From Streptomyces specialis (lineage in GTDB: Bacteria; Actinomycetota; Actinomycetes; Streptomycetales; Streptomycetaceae), in assembly GCF_001493375.1 (NCBI RefSeq), contig NZ_LN929895.1, positions 647,485 to 711,484 on the forward strand: a DNA stretch of 64,000 nucleotides, written 5' to 3'. The translations under genes and the position numbers were made by a program. Each line of letters opens with the position of its first letter. Positions within the stretch are counted from its first letter, which is position 1. Positions 32,985 to 41,814 of the stretch are shown here, piece by piece. Below the pieces are notes generated by a model. It had not been told where the DNA came from. It saw only the letters and a program-made list of their open reading frames with translations, and ran no database searches.

Positions 32985-34162
32985 TGGAGCCGTCGCACGC
33001 CCCCCGGGACCCGTCCGCCGCGCTGCCCGTCGTGCTGGTCGGCGGTCTGCACACCGACGCCCGCCGCACCGCCGTCGCGCGGCTGCTGCGGGCCGTGCCG
33101 GGCAGCGTCGCCCTGCACCACGACCTGACCGGCGCGGCCAGGTCCACCGTCACCCGGACCGTCCGCGACGCGGACGGCGTGCTCGGCGGCGGCGAGACCC
33201 CGCTGGTCAACGACTGCGCCTGCTGCGCGCTGCGCGCCGACCTGATACCCGCGCTGGTCCGGCTGGCCGACGAGGGAACGTGCCGGCTCGCCGTTATCGA
33301 GCTGTGGGACTCGGTGGAGCCGAAGTCCATGGCCGAGGTGATCGCCGAGCACGGCGCGGACCGCGTCCGCCTGACCGGCGTGGTGACCGCCGTCGATCCG
33401 GCGCTGGTGCTGCCGTACCTGGCGTGCGGCGACGATCTGTCCGACGTCGGGCTCGCCGCCGCGGCGAGCGACGCGCGGACCGTGGCCGACACCTGAGCCC
33501 GGCAGCTCGAATACGCGCCGCTGCTCGCCCTGGCCGAGGGGCCCGAGCCGGCGGACGAGGCCGATCTCGCGCTGCTCGCCCAGCTCCACCCCACCGCGCG
33601 CCATGTCCGGGTCGACGACCCGGAGTTCGCGCGGCTGGCCACCGCCGGATTCGACGTGGAGGCCGCGGCGGCGCGGCAGAACCCGGCCACCGCGCTGCTG
33701 CCGCAGGAGGCCGACCACGACGGCGTCGGCACGCTGGTCTGGCGCCACCGGCGGCCGTTCCACCCCGGGCGGCTGTACGCGGCGCTGGAGGACCTGACCT
33801 GTGCCGCGCCGCGCAGCCGGGGCCGCTTCTGGCTGGCCGACCGGCCGGACACGCTGCTGACGTGGGACGCGGCGGGCGGGGCGCTGTGCGTGGAGAACGC
33901 CGGTCCTTGGCTGGCCGCGCTGCCGGACGCGGCGTGGGAGATGGCACCGGCCGTGCGCCGGGCCGCCGCCGCGCTCGACTGGGACCCGGAGTGGGGCGAC
34001 CGCGTGCAGCATCTGGTCTTCACCGCCCCCGACCTGGACGCCGACACCGTGCGCGCGGTGCTGGCGTCGTGTCTGCTCACCGAGGAGGAGTACGCGGCGG
34101 GCCGCGCGGCCTGGCGCCATCTGGCGTCGGCGTTCGACGACCTGCTGGACCCGGTCTCCTGA
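32984..34162 (+). pseudogene. CobW/COG0523-like putative metallochaperone, interrupted by an in-frame TGA
   Basis: The frame is continuous over 393 codons except for TGA at 33494-33496, between RTVADT and ARQLEYAPLLAL. Both sides are coding and homologous to actinobacterial Zur-regulated CobW-like proteins. The CxCC metal motif is intact (NDCACCALRADLIP). The P-loop is degenerate: [10 protein letters not shown] lacks the GK[ST] lysine, a feature I also recall in other Streptomyces copies. Downstream, FHPGRLYAALEDL and GDRVQHLVFTAPDLDADTVRAVL are family landmarks. Relatives are thought to deliver zinc to client proteins. The stop is either a consensus error or a recent loss of function. Confidence 0.7.
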
Positions 34163-34247
34163 CCGGCCCCCGGAGGGAACCGGGAGCGAGTGCGCGCCGT
34201 CTCACCGGATGGCCTGGACCACGCGTGACGGCGCGGCGACGCCGCGT

Positions 34248-34279
34248 CGTGCACGTGCATTGTCCCGTGCATATGCACG
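34248..34279. promoter_or_regulatory. Two palindromes in the DUF397 gene promoter, candidate WhiJ-like operators
   Basis: CGTGCACGTGCAT (34248-34260, core palindrome TGCACGTGCA) and a perfect 14-base palindrome CGTGCATATGCACG (34266-34279) sit just upstream of a good -10, TATGAT (34290-34295). The first word recurs, inverted, before the XRE gene at 35378. Confidence 0.6.
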
Positions 34280-34366
34280 AGGGCGGCGTTATGATCCTGG
34301 ACAGTCGGGTCCTACGGCCATGCCCTGGACCTCTGTTGCGCCACTCGCACGACCGGGAGACAACCA

Positions 34367-34603
34367 GTGCCCGACGCGTACAACGGCATCGCCGCCCATC
34401 TGCTCCGGGATGTCCGGTGGCTCAAGAGCAGCTACAGCAACTCGCAGGGGACGTGCGCGGAGTTCGCCAGACTCCCGAGCGGGGACGTCGCGATGCGCAA
34501 CTCCCGCTTCCCCGAAGGGCCGGCGCTCGTCTACACGCCGGACGAGATGGAGGCCCTGCTGCACGGGGTGAAGAACGGCGAGTTCGACCACCTGATCGGC
34601 TAG
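34367..34603 (+). CDS. DUF397 protein (WhiJ/AbaA-type small partner)
   Basis: A 78-residue protein starting at GTG 34367 behind GGGAG. The DUF397 signature is LRDVRWLKSSYSNSQGTCAEFARLPSGDVAMRNSRFP in consecutive pieces, ending with a short helix EMEALLHGVKNGEFDHLIG. These small proteins are encoded in many copies in streptomycetes beside XRE/DUF5753 regulators and are proposed to modulate their DNA binding. All three members of such a set are present within 2 kb here. A strong terminator follows directly. Confidence 0.86.
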   Translation: MPDAYNGIAAHLLRDVRWLKSSYSNSQGTCAEFARLPSGDVAMRNSRFPEGPALVYTPDEMEALLHGVKNGEFDHLIG

Positions 34604-34656
34604 CGAAGGCCGTGACGGGCGCCGTGCCGTCGCACGGCGTCCGTCACGGCCTTCGC
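34603..34656. terminator. Strong terminator after the DUF397 gene
   Basis: A 15-bp perfect stem (34603-34617 with 34642-34656) whose loop holds a second seven-base hairpin (34621-34638). It starts at the last base of the stop codon and insulates the gene from its neighbour. Confidence 0.75.
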
Positions 34657-34693
34657 CGGGGAAGCGCGTTCGGAAGCGCGCCGAAGGAGTCCG

Positions 34694-35260
34694 TCAGGAC
34701 GTCTGGAAGACCGCCCAGACCACTTTGCCGTTCCGGCCGCCGGTCAGCGGGCGCCAGCCCCAGCCGTCGCTGAAACACTCGACCAGATACAGACCGCGCC
34801 CGGACTCGGCCGAGGCGTCCATGTCGTCCATCCGGCCCAGCCGCGGCGACGCGTCACTCGGATCCTGCACCGCGCATATCAACCGCCGCGCGCACCGCAT
34901 GAGTTCCAGCTCGACCGCGGGCGGTGCCGCGGACTCGAAGTCCGTCCCGAACTCCGCCGTCCTGGGCCGCGTGCCGTGCCGCAGGGCGTTCGTCACCAGC
35001 TCGGACACCACCAGCGCGACCCCGTCGAACAGCTCGGGCAGTCGCCACCCGTGCAGCGTGCTGCGGGTGAAGTCCCGTGCCTGACGCACGGATTCGGGAC
35101 GAGGAGGCAGGCCGAGGGTCGCGGTACTGGACAGGGTACGCAGGTCGGCAGGCAGGAACTGTCGCCCTAACAGGTCGAGCATGGGCGTTCCGTTGGTCCC
35201 CATGGCGCGGCACACTCCTGGCATTGCGGCGGCACTGTCGTCCTCGGCGGCTGACGTCAT
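34694..35260 (-). CDS. ATP-binding (HATPase, RsbW/SpoIIAB-like) protein
   Basis: A 188-residue protein with a GHKL ATPase fold of the anti-sigma-factor type. The N-box is VALVVSELVTNALRHGTRP. The G1 region is DASAESGRGLYLVECFSDGWGW. A short N-terminal extension precedes PRPESVRQARDFTRSTLHGW, the usual beginning of the domain. This class often pairs with XRE/DUF5753 and DUF397 genes. ATG 35260 was taken as start, with GGGGG upstream; ATG 35203 is an alternative. The gene is divergent from the XRE gene. Confidence 0.83.
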   Translation of the reverse strand: MTSAAEDDSAAAMPGVCRAMGTNGTPMLDLLGRQFLPADLRTLSSTATLGLPPRPESVRQARDFTRSTLHGWRLPELFDGVALVVSELVTNALRHGTRPRTAEFGTDFESAAPPAVELELMRCARRLICAVQDPSDASPRLGRMDDMDASAESGRGLYLVECFSDGWGWRPLTGGRNGKVVWAVFQTS

Positions 35261-35377
35261 GGGCAACCCCCGTACCCCGCCATCGCCCACGTGATGGTGA
35301 CGGGGTCGTACTGCCACGCCGGTGACACGGCGCGTGGAACTCATGCTTCCCAACGCATACGGCAAATGCAAGGGCGG

Positions 35378-35390
35378 ATGCACGTGCACG
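35378..35390. promoter_or_regulatory. Shared palindromic motif before the XRE gene
   Basis: ATGCACGTGCACG is the exact reverse complement of the word at 34248-34260 in the DUF397 promoter. It lies in the 221-bp gap between the divergent ATPase and XRE genes. Confidence 0.6.
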
Positions 35391-35481
35391 GAAAAATTTG
35401 ATCGACCGTAATCAAGCACACACCGAACGAAGCGCGGAGGTGGCAGACTTCCTGGGGCGGAACTGGAGGGTAGTTGAACGT

Positions 35482-36390
35482 ATGAATACTCAGCGGACGG
35501 CGGACGGAACGCATTCCGGCGCCGACGGCGGGGCCGTACCCGGCGGTTCGATGGTGCGCCGCATCCTGCTCGGTTCGCAGTTGCGCCGGCTCCGCGAATC
35601 CCGGGGGGTGACGCGGGAGGAGGCCGGGTATTCGATCCGGGCCTCCGAGTCGAAGATCAGCAGGATGGAGTTGGGCCGCGTGAGCTTCAAACCGCGCGAC
35701 GTCGCCGACCTGTTGACCCTGTACGGCGTGACCGACGAGGCCGAGCGCGAGCCGCTGCTCGGCCTCGCCCGCTCCTCCAACGAGGCAGGCTGGTGGCACA
35801 GTTACAGCGACGTCCTGCCGAGCTGGTTCCAGACCTACGTCGGCCTGGAGGCCGCGGCCGAGCGGATCGGCACGTACGAGCTCCAGTTCGTCCACGGACT
35901 GCTCCAGACCGAGGACTACGCCCACGCCGTCATGGTCAGCGGTCACCAGGGCCGGCTGCCCAAGTCCGAGGTGGACCGCCGGATCGCGTTGCGGCTGGGC
36001 CGCCAGAAGCTGCTGGTCTCCGAGAGCGCCCCGCACCTGCACTGCGTCCTGGACGAGGCCGCGCTGCGCCGCTTCCACGGCGGCCGGCGCGTGATGGACG
36101 AACAGCTCCGCATGCTCATCGAGTTCTCCGAGCACCCCACCATCACGCTCCAGGTCGCCGCGTTCGCCCGCGGCGGGCACGTCGCGGAGTCCGGCGCGTT
36201 CACGCTGCTGCGCTTCGCCGAGGAGGAACTGCCCGACCTCGTCTACCTGGAGCAGCTCACCGGCGCGCTCTACCTCGACAAGCGCGAGGAGGTCGCCGCC
36301 TACCAGAAGGTCCTCGACCGGCTGACGCACGAGGCCCTGAACCCCGGGGAGACCCGGGACCTGCTCCGGGAGATCCGTCAAGCCCTGTAG
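35482..36390 (+). CDS. XRE-family regulator with DUF5753 sensor (WhiJ-like)
   Basis: A 302-residue regulator. The HTH spans about 24-80 (LGSQLRRLRESRGVTREEAGYSIRASESKISRMELGRVSF in sequence). The C-terminal two thirds is DUF5753, marked by SWFQTYVGLEAAAERIGTYE, QFVHGLLQTEDYA, DEAALRRFHGGRRVM and LVYLEQLTGALYLDK. WhiJ and its many paralogs have this layout, work with DUF397 proteins and influence development. ATG 35482 has GGAGGG about eleven bases upstream. It probably binds the palindrome shared by the promoters at 34.25 and 35.38 kb. Confidence 0.87.
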   Translation: MNTQRTADGTHSGADGGAVPGGSMVRRILLGSQLRRLRESRGVTREEAGYSIRASESKISRMELGRVSFKPRDVADLLTLYGVTDEAEREPLLGLARSSNEAGWWHSYSDVLPSWFQTYVGLEAAAERIGTYELQFVHGLLQTEDYAHAVMVSGHQGRLPKSEVDRRIALRLGRQKLLVSESAPHLHCVLDEAALRRFHGGRRVMDEQLRMLIEFSEHPTITLQVAAFARGGHVAESGAFTLLRFAEEELPDLVYLEQLTGALYLDKREEVAAYQKVLDRLTHEALNPGETRDLLREIRQAL

Positions 36391-36472
36391 TCGCGCGGGC
36401 GGTTGACGCACGGCGGCCCCGGCGGCACCGTTCGCGCGACCGTCGCGGACGGGCGGCCCGGGCTCAGCGGAT

Positions 36473-37084
36473 TCAGCGGAACGGGTTCTCCGCCCCGTCC
36501 GGCAGCACGTCCCTGCTGCGTTCCCCCTCGCCCGCCATCACGTAGGCGCCGTTCTCCAGCCGCTCGATCAGGCCGCGCGTCCACTCGGCGCTGGAGTCGG
36601 CGTTGTGCACCCACAGCAGCATGACCTCGCCGATGTGCCCCCACTCGGCGGGGGCCGCCTGCGGCGTCCAGTGCTCGAAAACCTGCCGTTTCCAGTCCTC
36701 CAGCGCCGCCACCCGCTCCCTCAGCAGCGCGATCGCCTCCGCCCGGGGCAGGTCCACGATGCAGCCGACGGCGCTGGTCAGCACGTCGATGCGCTGGTCG
36801 TGCGCGCGCAGCGACTCCCGGAGCAGGTCCAGGTACGCCTCCTCGCCCGCCTCGGTCAGCTCGTACTCGGTGCGCGGCGGACCGCCGGCCGGGCTCCTGG
36901 CGGTCTCGTGGGCCAGCAGCAGGCCCTGCTTCGCCATCTGCTTCAGCGCGTGGTAGATCGACCCCGGCTTGGCGGTCGACCACTCGTGCGCGCCCCAGAA
37001 CTCCAGGTCGTTCCGCACTTGGTAGCCGTGCGCCCGTCCGTGCTGCCGCACCGCGCCCAGAACCAGCAGCCGCATGACCGACAT
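36473..37084 (-). CDS. PadR-family repressor
   Basis: A 203-residue regulator. The N-terminal winged helix starts MRLLVLGAVRQHGRAHGYQV and continues KPGSIYHALKQMAKQGLLLAHE ... RTEYELTEAGEEAYLDLL. The C-terminal part (about 95-200) is helical for dimerisation. PadR proteins usually repress an adjacent transporter or enzyme. Here a DrrAB-type exporter is divergent across 173 bp that hold two identical 13-base operators. ATG 37084 has GGAAGGG upstream; ATG 37075 is possible. Confidence 0.85.
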   Translation of the reverse strand: MSVMRLLVLGAVRQHGRAHGYQVRNDLEFWGAHEWSTAKPGSIYHALKQMAKQGLLLAHETARSPAGGPPRTEYELTEAGEEAYLDLLRESLRAHDQRIDVLTSAVGCIVDLPRAEAIALLRERVAALEDWKRQVFEHWTPQAAPAEWGHIGEVMLLWVHNADSSAEWTRGLIERLENGAYVMAGEGERSRDVLPDGAENPFR

Positions 37085-37159
37085 CCGCCGTTCGCCCTTC
37101 CGCCGAGGCCCCACCGGGATCGGCCCGGCCCGTGAGCAGTGTCTCACCGCCCCCACTCG

Positions 37160-37225
37160 TCAAGTTTGACTAGTGGCGAGTCCGAGGTTACCCTCGCTCT
37201 TCGGTCGACTAATCAAGTTTGACTA
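37160..37225. promoter_or_regulatory. Duplicated PadR operator and drrA promoter
   Basis: TCAAGTTTGACTA occurs twice, at 37160-37172 and 37213-37225. The first copy lies in GTCAA-GT-TTGAC and overlaps the -35 (TTGACT, 37166-37171) of a 17-base-spaced promoter with -10 TACCCT (37189-37194). The second lies in the leader, about 33 bases before the drrA start. Confidence 0.65.
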
Positions 37226-37257
37226 ATGCGCCCGGGTGGCGCACGGAAGGGGAGCCG

Positions 37258-38261
<1,004 letters not shown>

Positions 38262-38265
<4 letters not shown>

Positions 38266-39104
38266 CCGCCCACGCCACGACCACCCGCTCCACCGCCACC
38301 CGCCCCACGGCCACCCATTCGATGGCCGACGCCCTCCCCGCCGCGCTGACCATGCCCCGGCGCGGCTTCGCCCACTGGGCCCGCCGCCCCGGCCAGTTCG
38401 CCGTCGGCCTCGCCTTCCCGGTGATGATGCTGGTGATGTTCGCCTACTTCCTCGGCGGCGGCATGGCCGTCGAGGGCGGCGGCGACTACACCGAGTTCCT
38501 CGTCCCCGGCATGCTCGCCCTCACCATGGCCTTCGGCCTGGAGGCGACCATGATCGAGCTGACGCAGGACATCAACCGCGGCGTCCTGGACCGCTTCCGT
38601 TCCATGCCCATCGCCCGTTCCGCGATCCTCGTCGGCCGCAGCCTGCTCGACATGCTCGGCTCCGTCGTGAGCCTGCTGGTCATGCTCGGCGCGGGCTGGG
38701 CGATCGGCTGGCGGTGGCACGGCACCGCCGCCGAGGCCGCCGCCGCGATCGGCCTGCTGCTCCTGCTCCGTTTCGCGATGCTCTGGGCCGGCATCCTCCT
38801 CGCGCTGGTCGCACGCCGCCCGGAGTCCGTCCAGGCCGTGCAGATCCTCGTCTGGCCGGTCGCCTTCCTCTCCAACGCCTTCACCTCGCCCGACACCATG
38901 CCCGACTGGATGGGGGCCGTCGCCGAATGGAACCCGATGTCCGCGACCGCGGGCGCGATCCGCGAACTGTTCGGCAACCCCGGCTGGGGCGGCGACTCCT
39001 GGGCCGTCGAGCACTCCGTGGCCCTGGCCGTCGCCTGGCCCCTGGTGCTGCTCGCCGTCCTCGTGCCGCTCGCCGTGCGCCGTTACGCGAGGCTGAGCGA
39101 CTGA
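38262..39104 (+). CDS. ABC-2 type permease, DrrB family
   Basis: A 280-residue membrane protein with six helices and the ABC-2 pattern: [22 protein letters not shown] in helix 1, [28 protein letters not shown] in the first coupling region and [19 protein letters not shown] before the last helix. A Thr-rich N-terminal tail precedes the domain. The ATG lies within the drrA stop (ATGA), so the two are coupled. It forms the membrane part of the PadR-controlled exporter. Confidence 0.87.
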
Positions 39105-39225
39105 CGCGCACCTGACCGACCGACCCGCCCGCCCCGGCCGCCTGTCCGCCGTCTTCTGAAGGAATCGGCAGATCATCCTATGCTCGCAAGGGAACAGTGG
39201 TGCGAGCGCAAGGGGTGGAACTCAG

Positions 39226-40793
39226 GTGGCCGGGGACAGCGGGCGGCCGGGCGACGGGGAGTCGGCGGGGCGGGGGGGCGGCGGCGGGGGCGGGGGCGGC
39301 GCGGGCGGGGGGGCGGCCGCGCCAGATGGGTATAGGAGACCGCCCCCCGCCTGCCGGCCCGGCCGTACGCGCACAGCGAGTTCACCCCCGCCCAGGGCAT
39401 CCCCGTCCTGCTCCCCGCCGGCCTCTGGCAGGACCGGATGCGCAGCCTCGTCCGGCTGCCGCTGGCCGAGCGGCCCGCGCCCGAACCGCCCGCGCGGGCC
39501 GAGGACGCGACCTCGGCCGTGCCGCGCGTGCTGGACCTGACGCTGCGCATCGGGGAGCTGCTGCTGGCCGGCGGCGAGGGCGCCGAGGACGTCGAGGCCG
39601 CGATGTTCGGCGTCGCGCACGCCTACGGCCTGGCCCGCTGCGAGGCGACCGTCACGTTCACCCTCATCTCGATCACCCACCAGCCGTCCCTGGTCGATCC
39701 ACCGGTCTCGCTCAGCCGCACGGTCCGCCGCCGGGGCACCGACTACAACCGGCTCACCGCCGTCTTCCAGCTCGTGGACGACATCTCGCACGGCGAAGTC
39801 ACGCTGGAGGACGCCTACGGACGGCTGGCCACCATCCGGCGCAACCGCCACCCCTACGCCAAGTGGCAGCTCACCATCGCCTCCGGCCTGCTGGCCGGCG
39901 CCGCCAGCACCCTGGTCGGCGGCAACTGGCAGGTCTTCCTCCTCGCCGTCATCGGCGCGATGGTCGGCGACCGGTTGGCGTGGCTGGCCGCCGGACGCGG
40001 GCTGCCGGAGTTCTACCAGTTCGTCGCCGCGGCGATGGCGCCCGCGCTCGTCGGCGTCGGCTGGGCGGCCGGCCACACCTCCGGCGCGGACGAACGGCAG
40101 GCCGCCGCGATGATCACCGGCGGCCTGTTCGCGCTGCTGCCGGGCCGGGCCCTGGTCGCGGGCGTCCAGGACGGCCTGACGGGCTACTACCTCACCGCCT
40201 CGGCCCGGCTGCTGGAAGTCGTCTACCTCAGCGTCGGCATCGTCGTCGGCGTGCTCGCCGTCCTCTACTTCGGCGAGACCTCGGGCGTGCGGCTCGACCC
40301 CGACGTGGTCGAACGCGCCACCCGCCCCGGCGTCCAGCTCGCCGCCGCGCTGCTGCTGTCGCTCACCTTCTGCGTGCTGCTCCAGCAGCCGCGCCGCACC
40401 GTCTTGCCGGCGACGCTCAACGGCGGCGTCGCCTGGCTGATCTACGGCGCGATGCACGACACGGCCGGCCTGTCGCCGTTCGCCGCGACGGCGGTCGGCG
40501 CCGGAATGGTCGGCCTCTTCGCGCAGCTCCAGTCGCGGTACCGCTTCACCTCGTCGCTGCCCTACGTCACCGCCGCCATCGGGCCGCTGCTGCCGGGCGG
40601 CGCGGTCTACCTCGGGCTGCTCGGCTTCGCCCAGGGCAGCGTGAACACCGGCCTGGAGAACCTGCTGACGGCGGTGACCCTCGCCCTGGCGATCGCCATC
40701 GGCGTGAACCTCGGCAGCGAGACGGCCCGCCTGTTCATCAACCCGCCGACCCCCACCCCCCGCCGGGGCGCCAAACGGACCCGCGGCTTCTGA
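39226..40793 (+). CDS. ThrE-type threonine/serine exporter family protein, 5' end interrupted by adapter-like sequence
   Basis: From about 39343 the frame encodes the usual Streptomyces sequence: YAHSEFTPAQGIPVLLPAG, WQDRMRSLVRLPLAERPAPE, then the ThrE domain (LTLRIGELLLAGGEGAEDVEAAM; HPYAKWQLTIASGLLAGAAS) with about ten helices, ending AKRTRGF. The start lies before the adapter-like stretch at 39310-39342, in another frame: GTG 39226 behind AAGGGG gives VAGDSGRPGDGES. Between them is a poly-G-rich run. The gene is probably whole in the organism. Family members export amino acids or small dipeptides by proton antiport. Confidence 0.75.
39310..39342. other. Nextera (Tn5) adapter-like sequence, site 2
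   Basis: 25 of 33 positions match the read-1 adapter without gaps; 16 of 19 in the mosaic end (AGATGGGTATAGGAGACCG against AGATGTGTATAAGAGACAG). The minus-strand translation reads AVSYTHLA, the well-known adapter peptide VSYTHL. It is preceded by a poly-G-rich run (39265-39313). Confidence 0.85.
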
Positions 40794-40817
40794 ACGGCGA
40801 GGGCCGCGGGCGCGCCG

Positions 40818-41132
40818 TCAGTGCGTGAGCTTCAGCCCGACCACACAGCCGACGAGACCCAGCAGCAACGCCACCCGCACGGCCGACACCGGCTCGTCCC
40901 CGTGCGCCATCGCCCACCCGGCGGTCAGCCCCGCGCCGATACCGACCCACACCGCGTAGCCGGTCCCCACGGGCAGGGTCCGCAGCGCGTAGGCGAGACC
41001 GGCCATGCTGAGCAGCAGCCCGGCGCCGAACACCACGCTCGGCACCGGGCGGCTGAAGCCCTCGGACTTGTCCAGCGCGGTCGCCCACACCGCTTCCAGC
41101 ACGCCGGAGACCACCAGAACGAACCAGGCCAT
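40818..41132 (-). CDS. Small multidrug resistance (SMR/SugE-type) exporter
   Basis: A 104-residue protein with four helices and the SMR pattern: MAWFVLVVSGVLEAVWATALDKSEGF (with the essential Glu in helix 1), ALRTLPVGTGYAVWVGIGAG and LLLGLVGCVVGLKLTH. SugE-like members export guanidinium or quaternary ammonium compounds. GGGGAG six bases before ATG 41132 fixes the start; a GTG one codon earlier is less likely. No ykkC/guanidine riboswitch was recognised upstream. Confidence 0.88.
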   Translation of the reverse strand: MAWFVLVVSGVLEAVWATALDKSEGFSRPVPSVVFGAGLLLSMAGLAYALRTLPVGTGYAVWVGIGAGLTAGWAMAHGDEPVSAVRVALLLGLVGCVVGLKLTH

Positions 41133-41235
41133 CACAGACTCCCCTGCGCCGTCTTGTCATGACTGGGTACGGCGCACCTCGTCCAGGAGCCGGTCGGGCT
41201 CCGGCGTCAGGCTCTCACGGCCGGGCCGGCACCGC

Positions 41236-41724
41236 TCAGTGGCCCCCGGCGGCGGCCCGCTTGATCGACGCCTCGATCTCGGCCTCCGCCTCGGCGCGAC
41301 CCACCCAGTTGGCGCCCTCGACCGACTTGCCGGGCTCCAGGTCCTTGTAGACCTCGAAGAAGTGCTGGATCTCCAGCCGGTCGAACTCGCTGACGTGGTG
41401 GATGTCCCGCAGGTGCTCCATCCGCGGGTCGCCGGCCGGCACGCACAGCAGCTTGTCGTCGCCGCCCGCCTCGTCCCGCATGCGGAACATGCCGATCGTC
41501 CGGCACTCGATGAGGCAACCGGGGAACGTCGGCTCGTCCAGAAGCACCAGCGCGTCCAGCGGATCGCCGTCCTCGCCCAGCGTGCCGTCCACGAATCCGT
41601 AGTCGGCCGGGTAGACAGTCGAGGTGAACAGGTGACGGTCCAGCCGGATCCGCCCGGTCTTGTGGTCCACCTCGTACTTGTTCCGAGAGCCCTTCGGAAT
41701 CTCGATGGTGACGTCGAACTCCAC
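41236..41724 (-). CDS. ppa: Inorganic pyrophosphatase
   Basis: A 162-residue soluble family I pyrophosphatase, the normal size for the hexameric bacterial enzyme. Landmarks: [44 protein letters not shown] (metal-binding Asp residues) and [15 protein letters not shown]. It hydrolyses pyrophosphate and so pulls biosynthetic reactions forward. AAGGAG eight bases before GTG 41724 decides the start over the GTG at 41733. It is divergent from dacB. Confidence 0.95.
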   Translation of the reverse strand: MEFDVTIEIPKGSRNKYEVDHKTGRIRLDRHLFTSTVYPADYGFVDGTLGEDGDPLDALVLLDEPTFPGCLIECRTIGMFRMRDEAGGDDKLLCVPAGDPRMEHLRDIHHVSEFDRLEIQHFFEVYKDLEPGKSVEGANWVGRAEAEAEIEASIKRAAAGGH

Positions 41725-41814
41725 GGGTGACACTCCTTAACCGATCTGTGCACGCGACAGGTGGTTAAGTGTCTCTCACGCCGGTGTCGTGTTGCGAAAG
41801 GGGCTGGCCTTACA

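Noticed and set aside
33494..33496. Selenocysteine codon in the CobW-like gene
   Set aside because: The position is not Cys in the homologs I recall, no SECIS-like hairpin was evident directly downstream, and streptomycetes generally lack the selenocysteine machinery.
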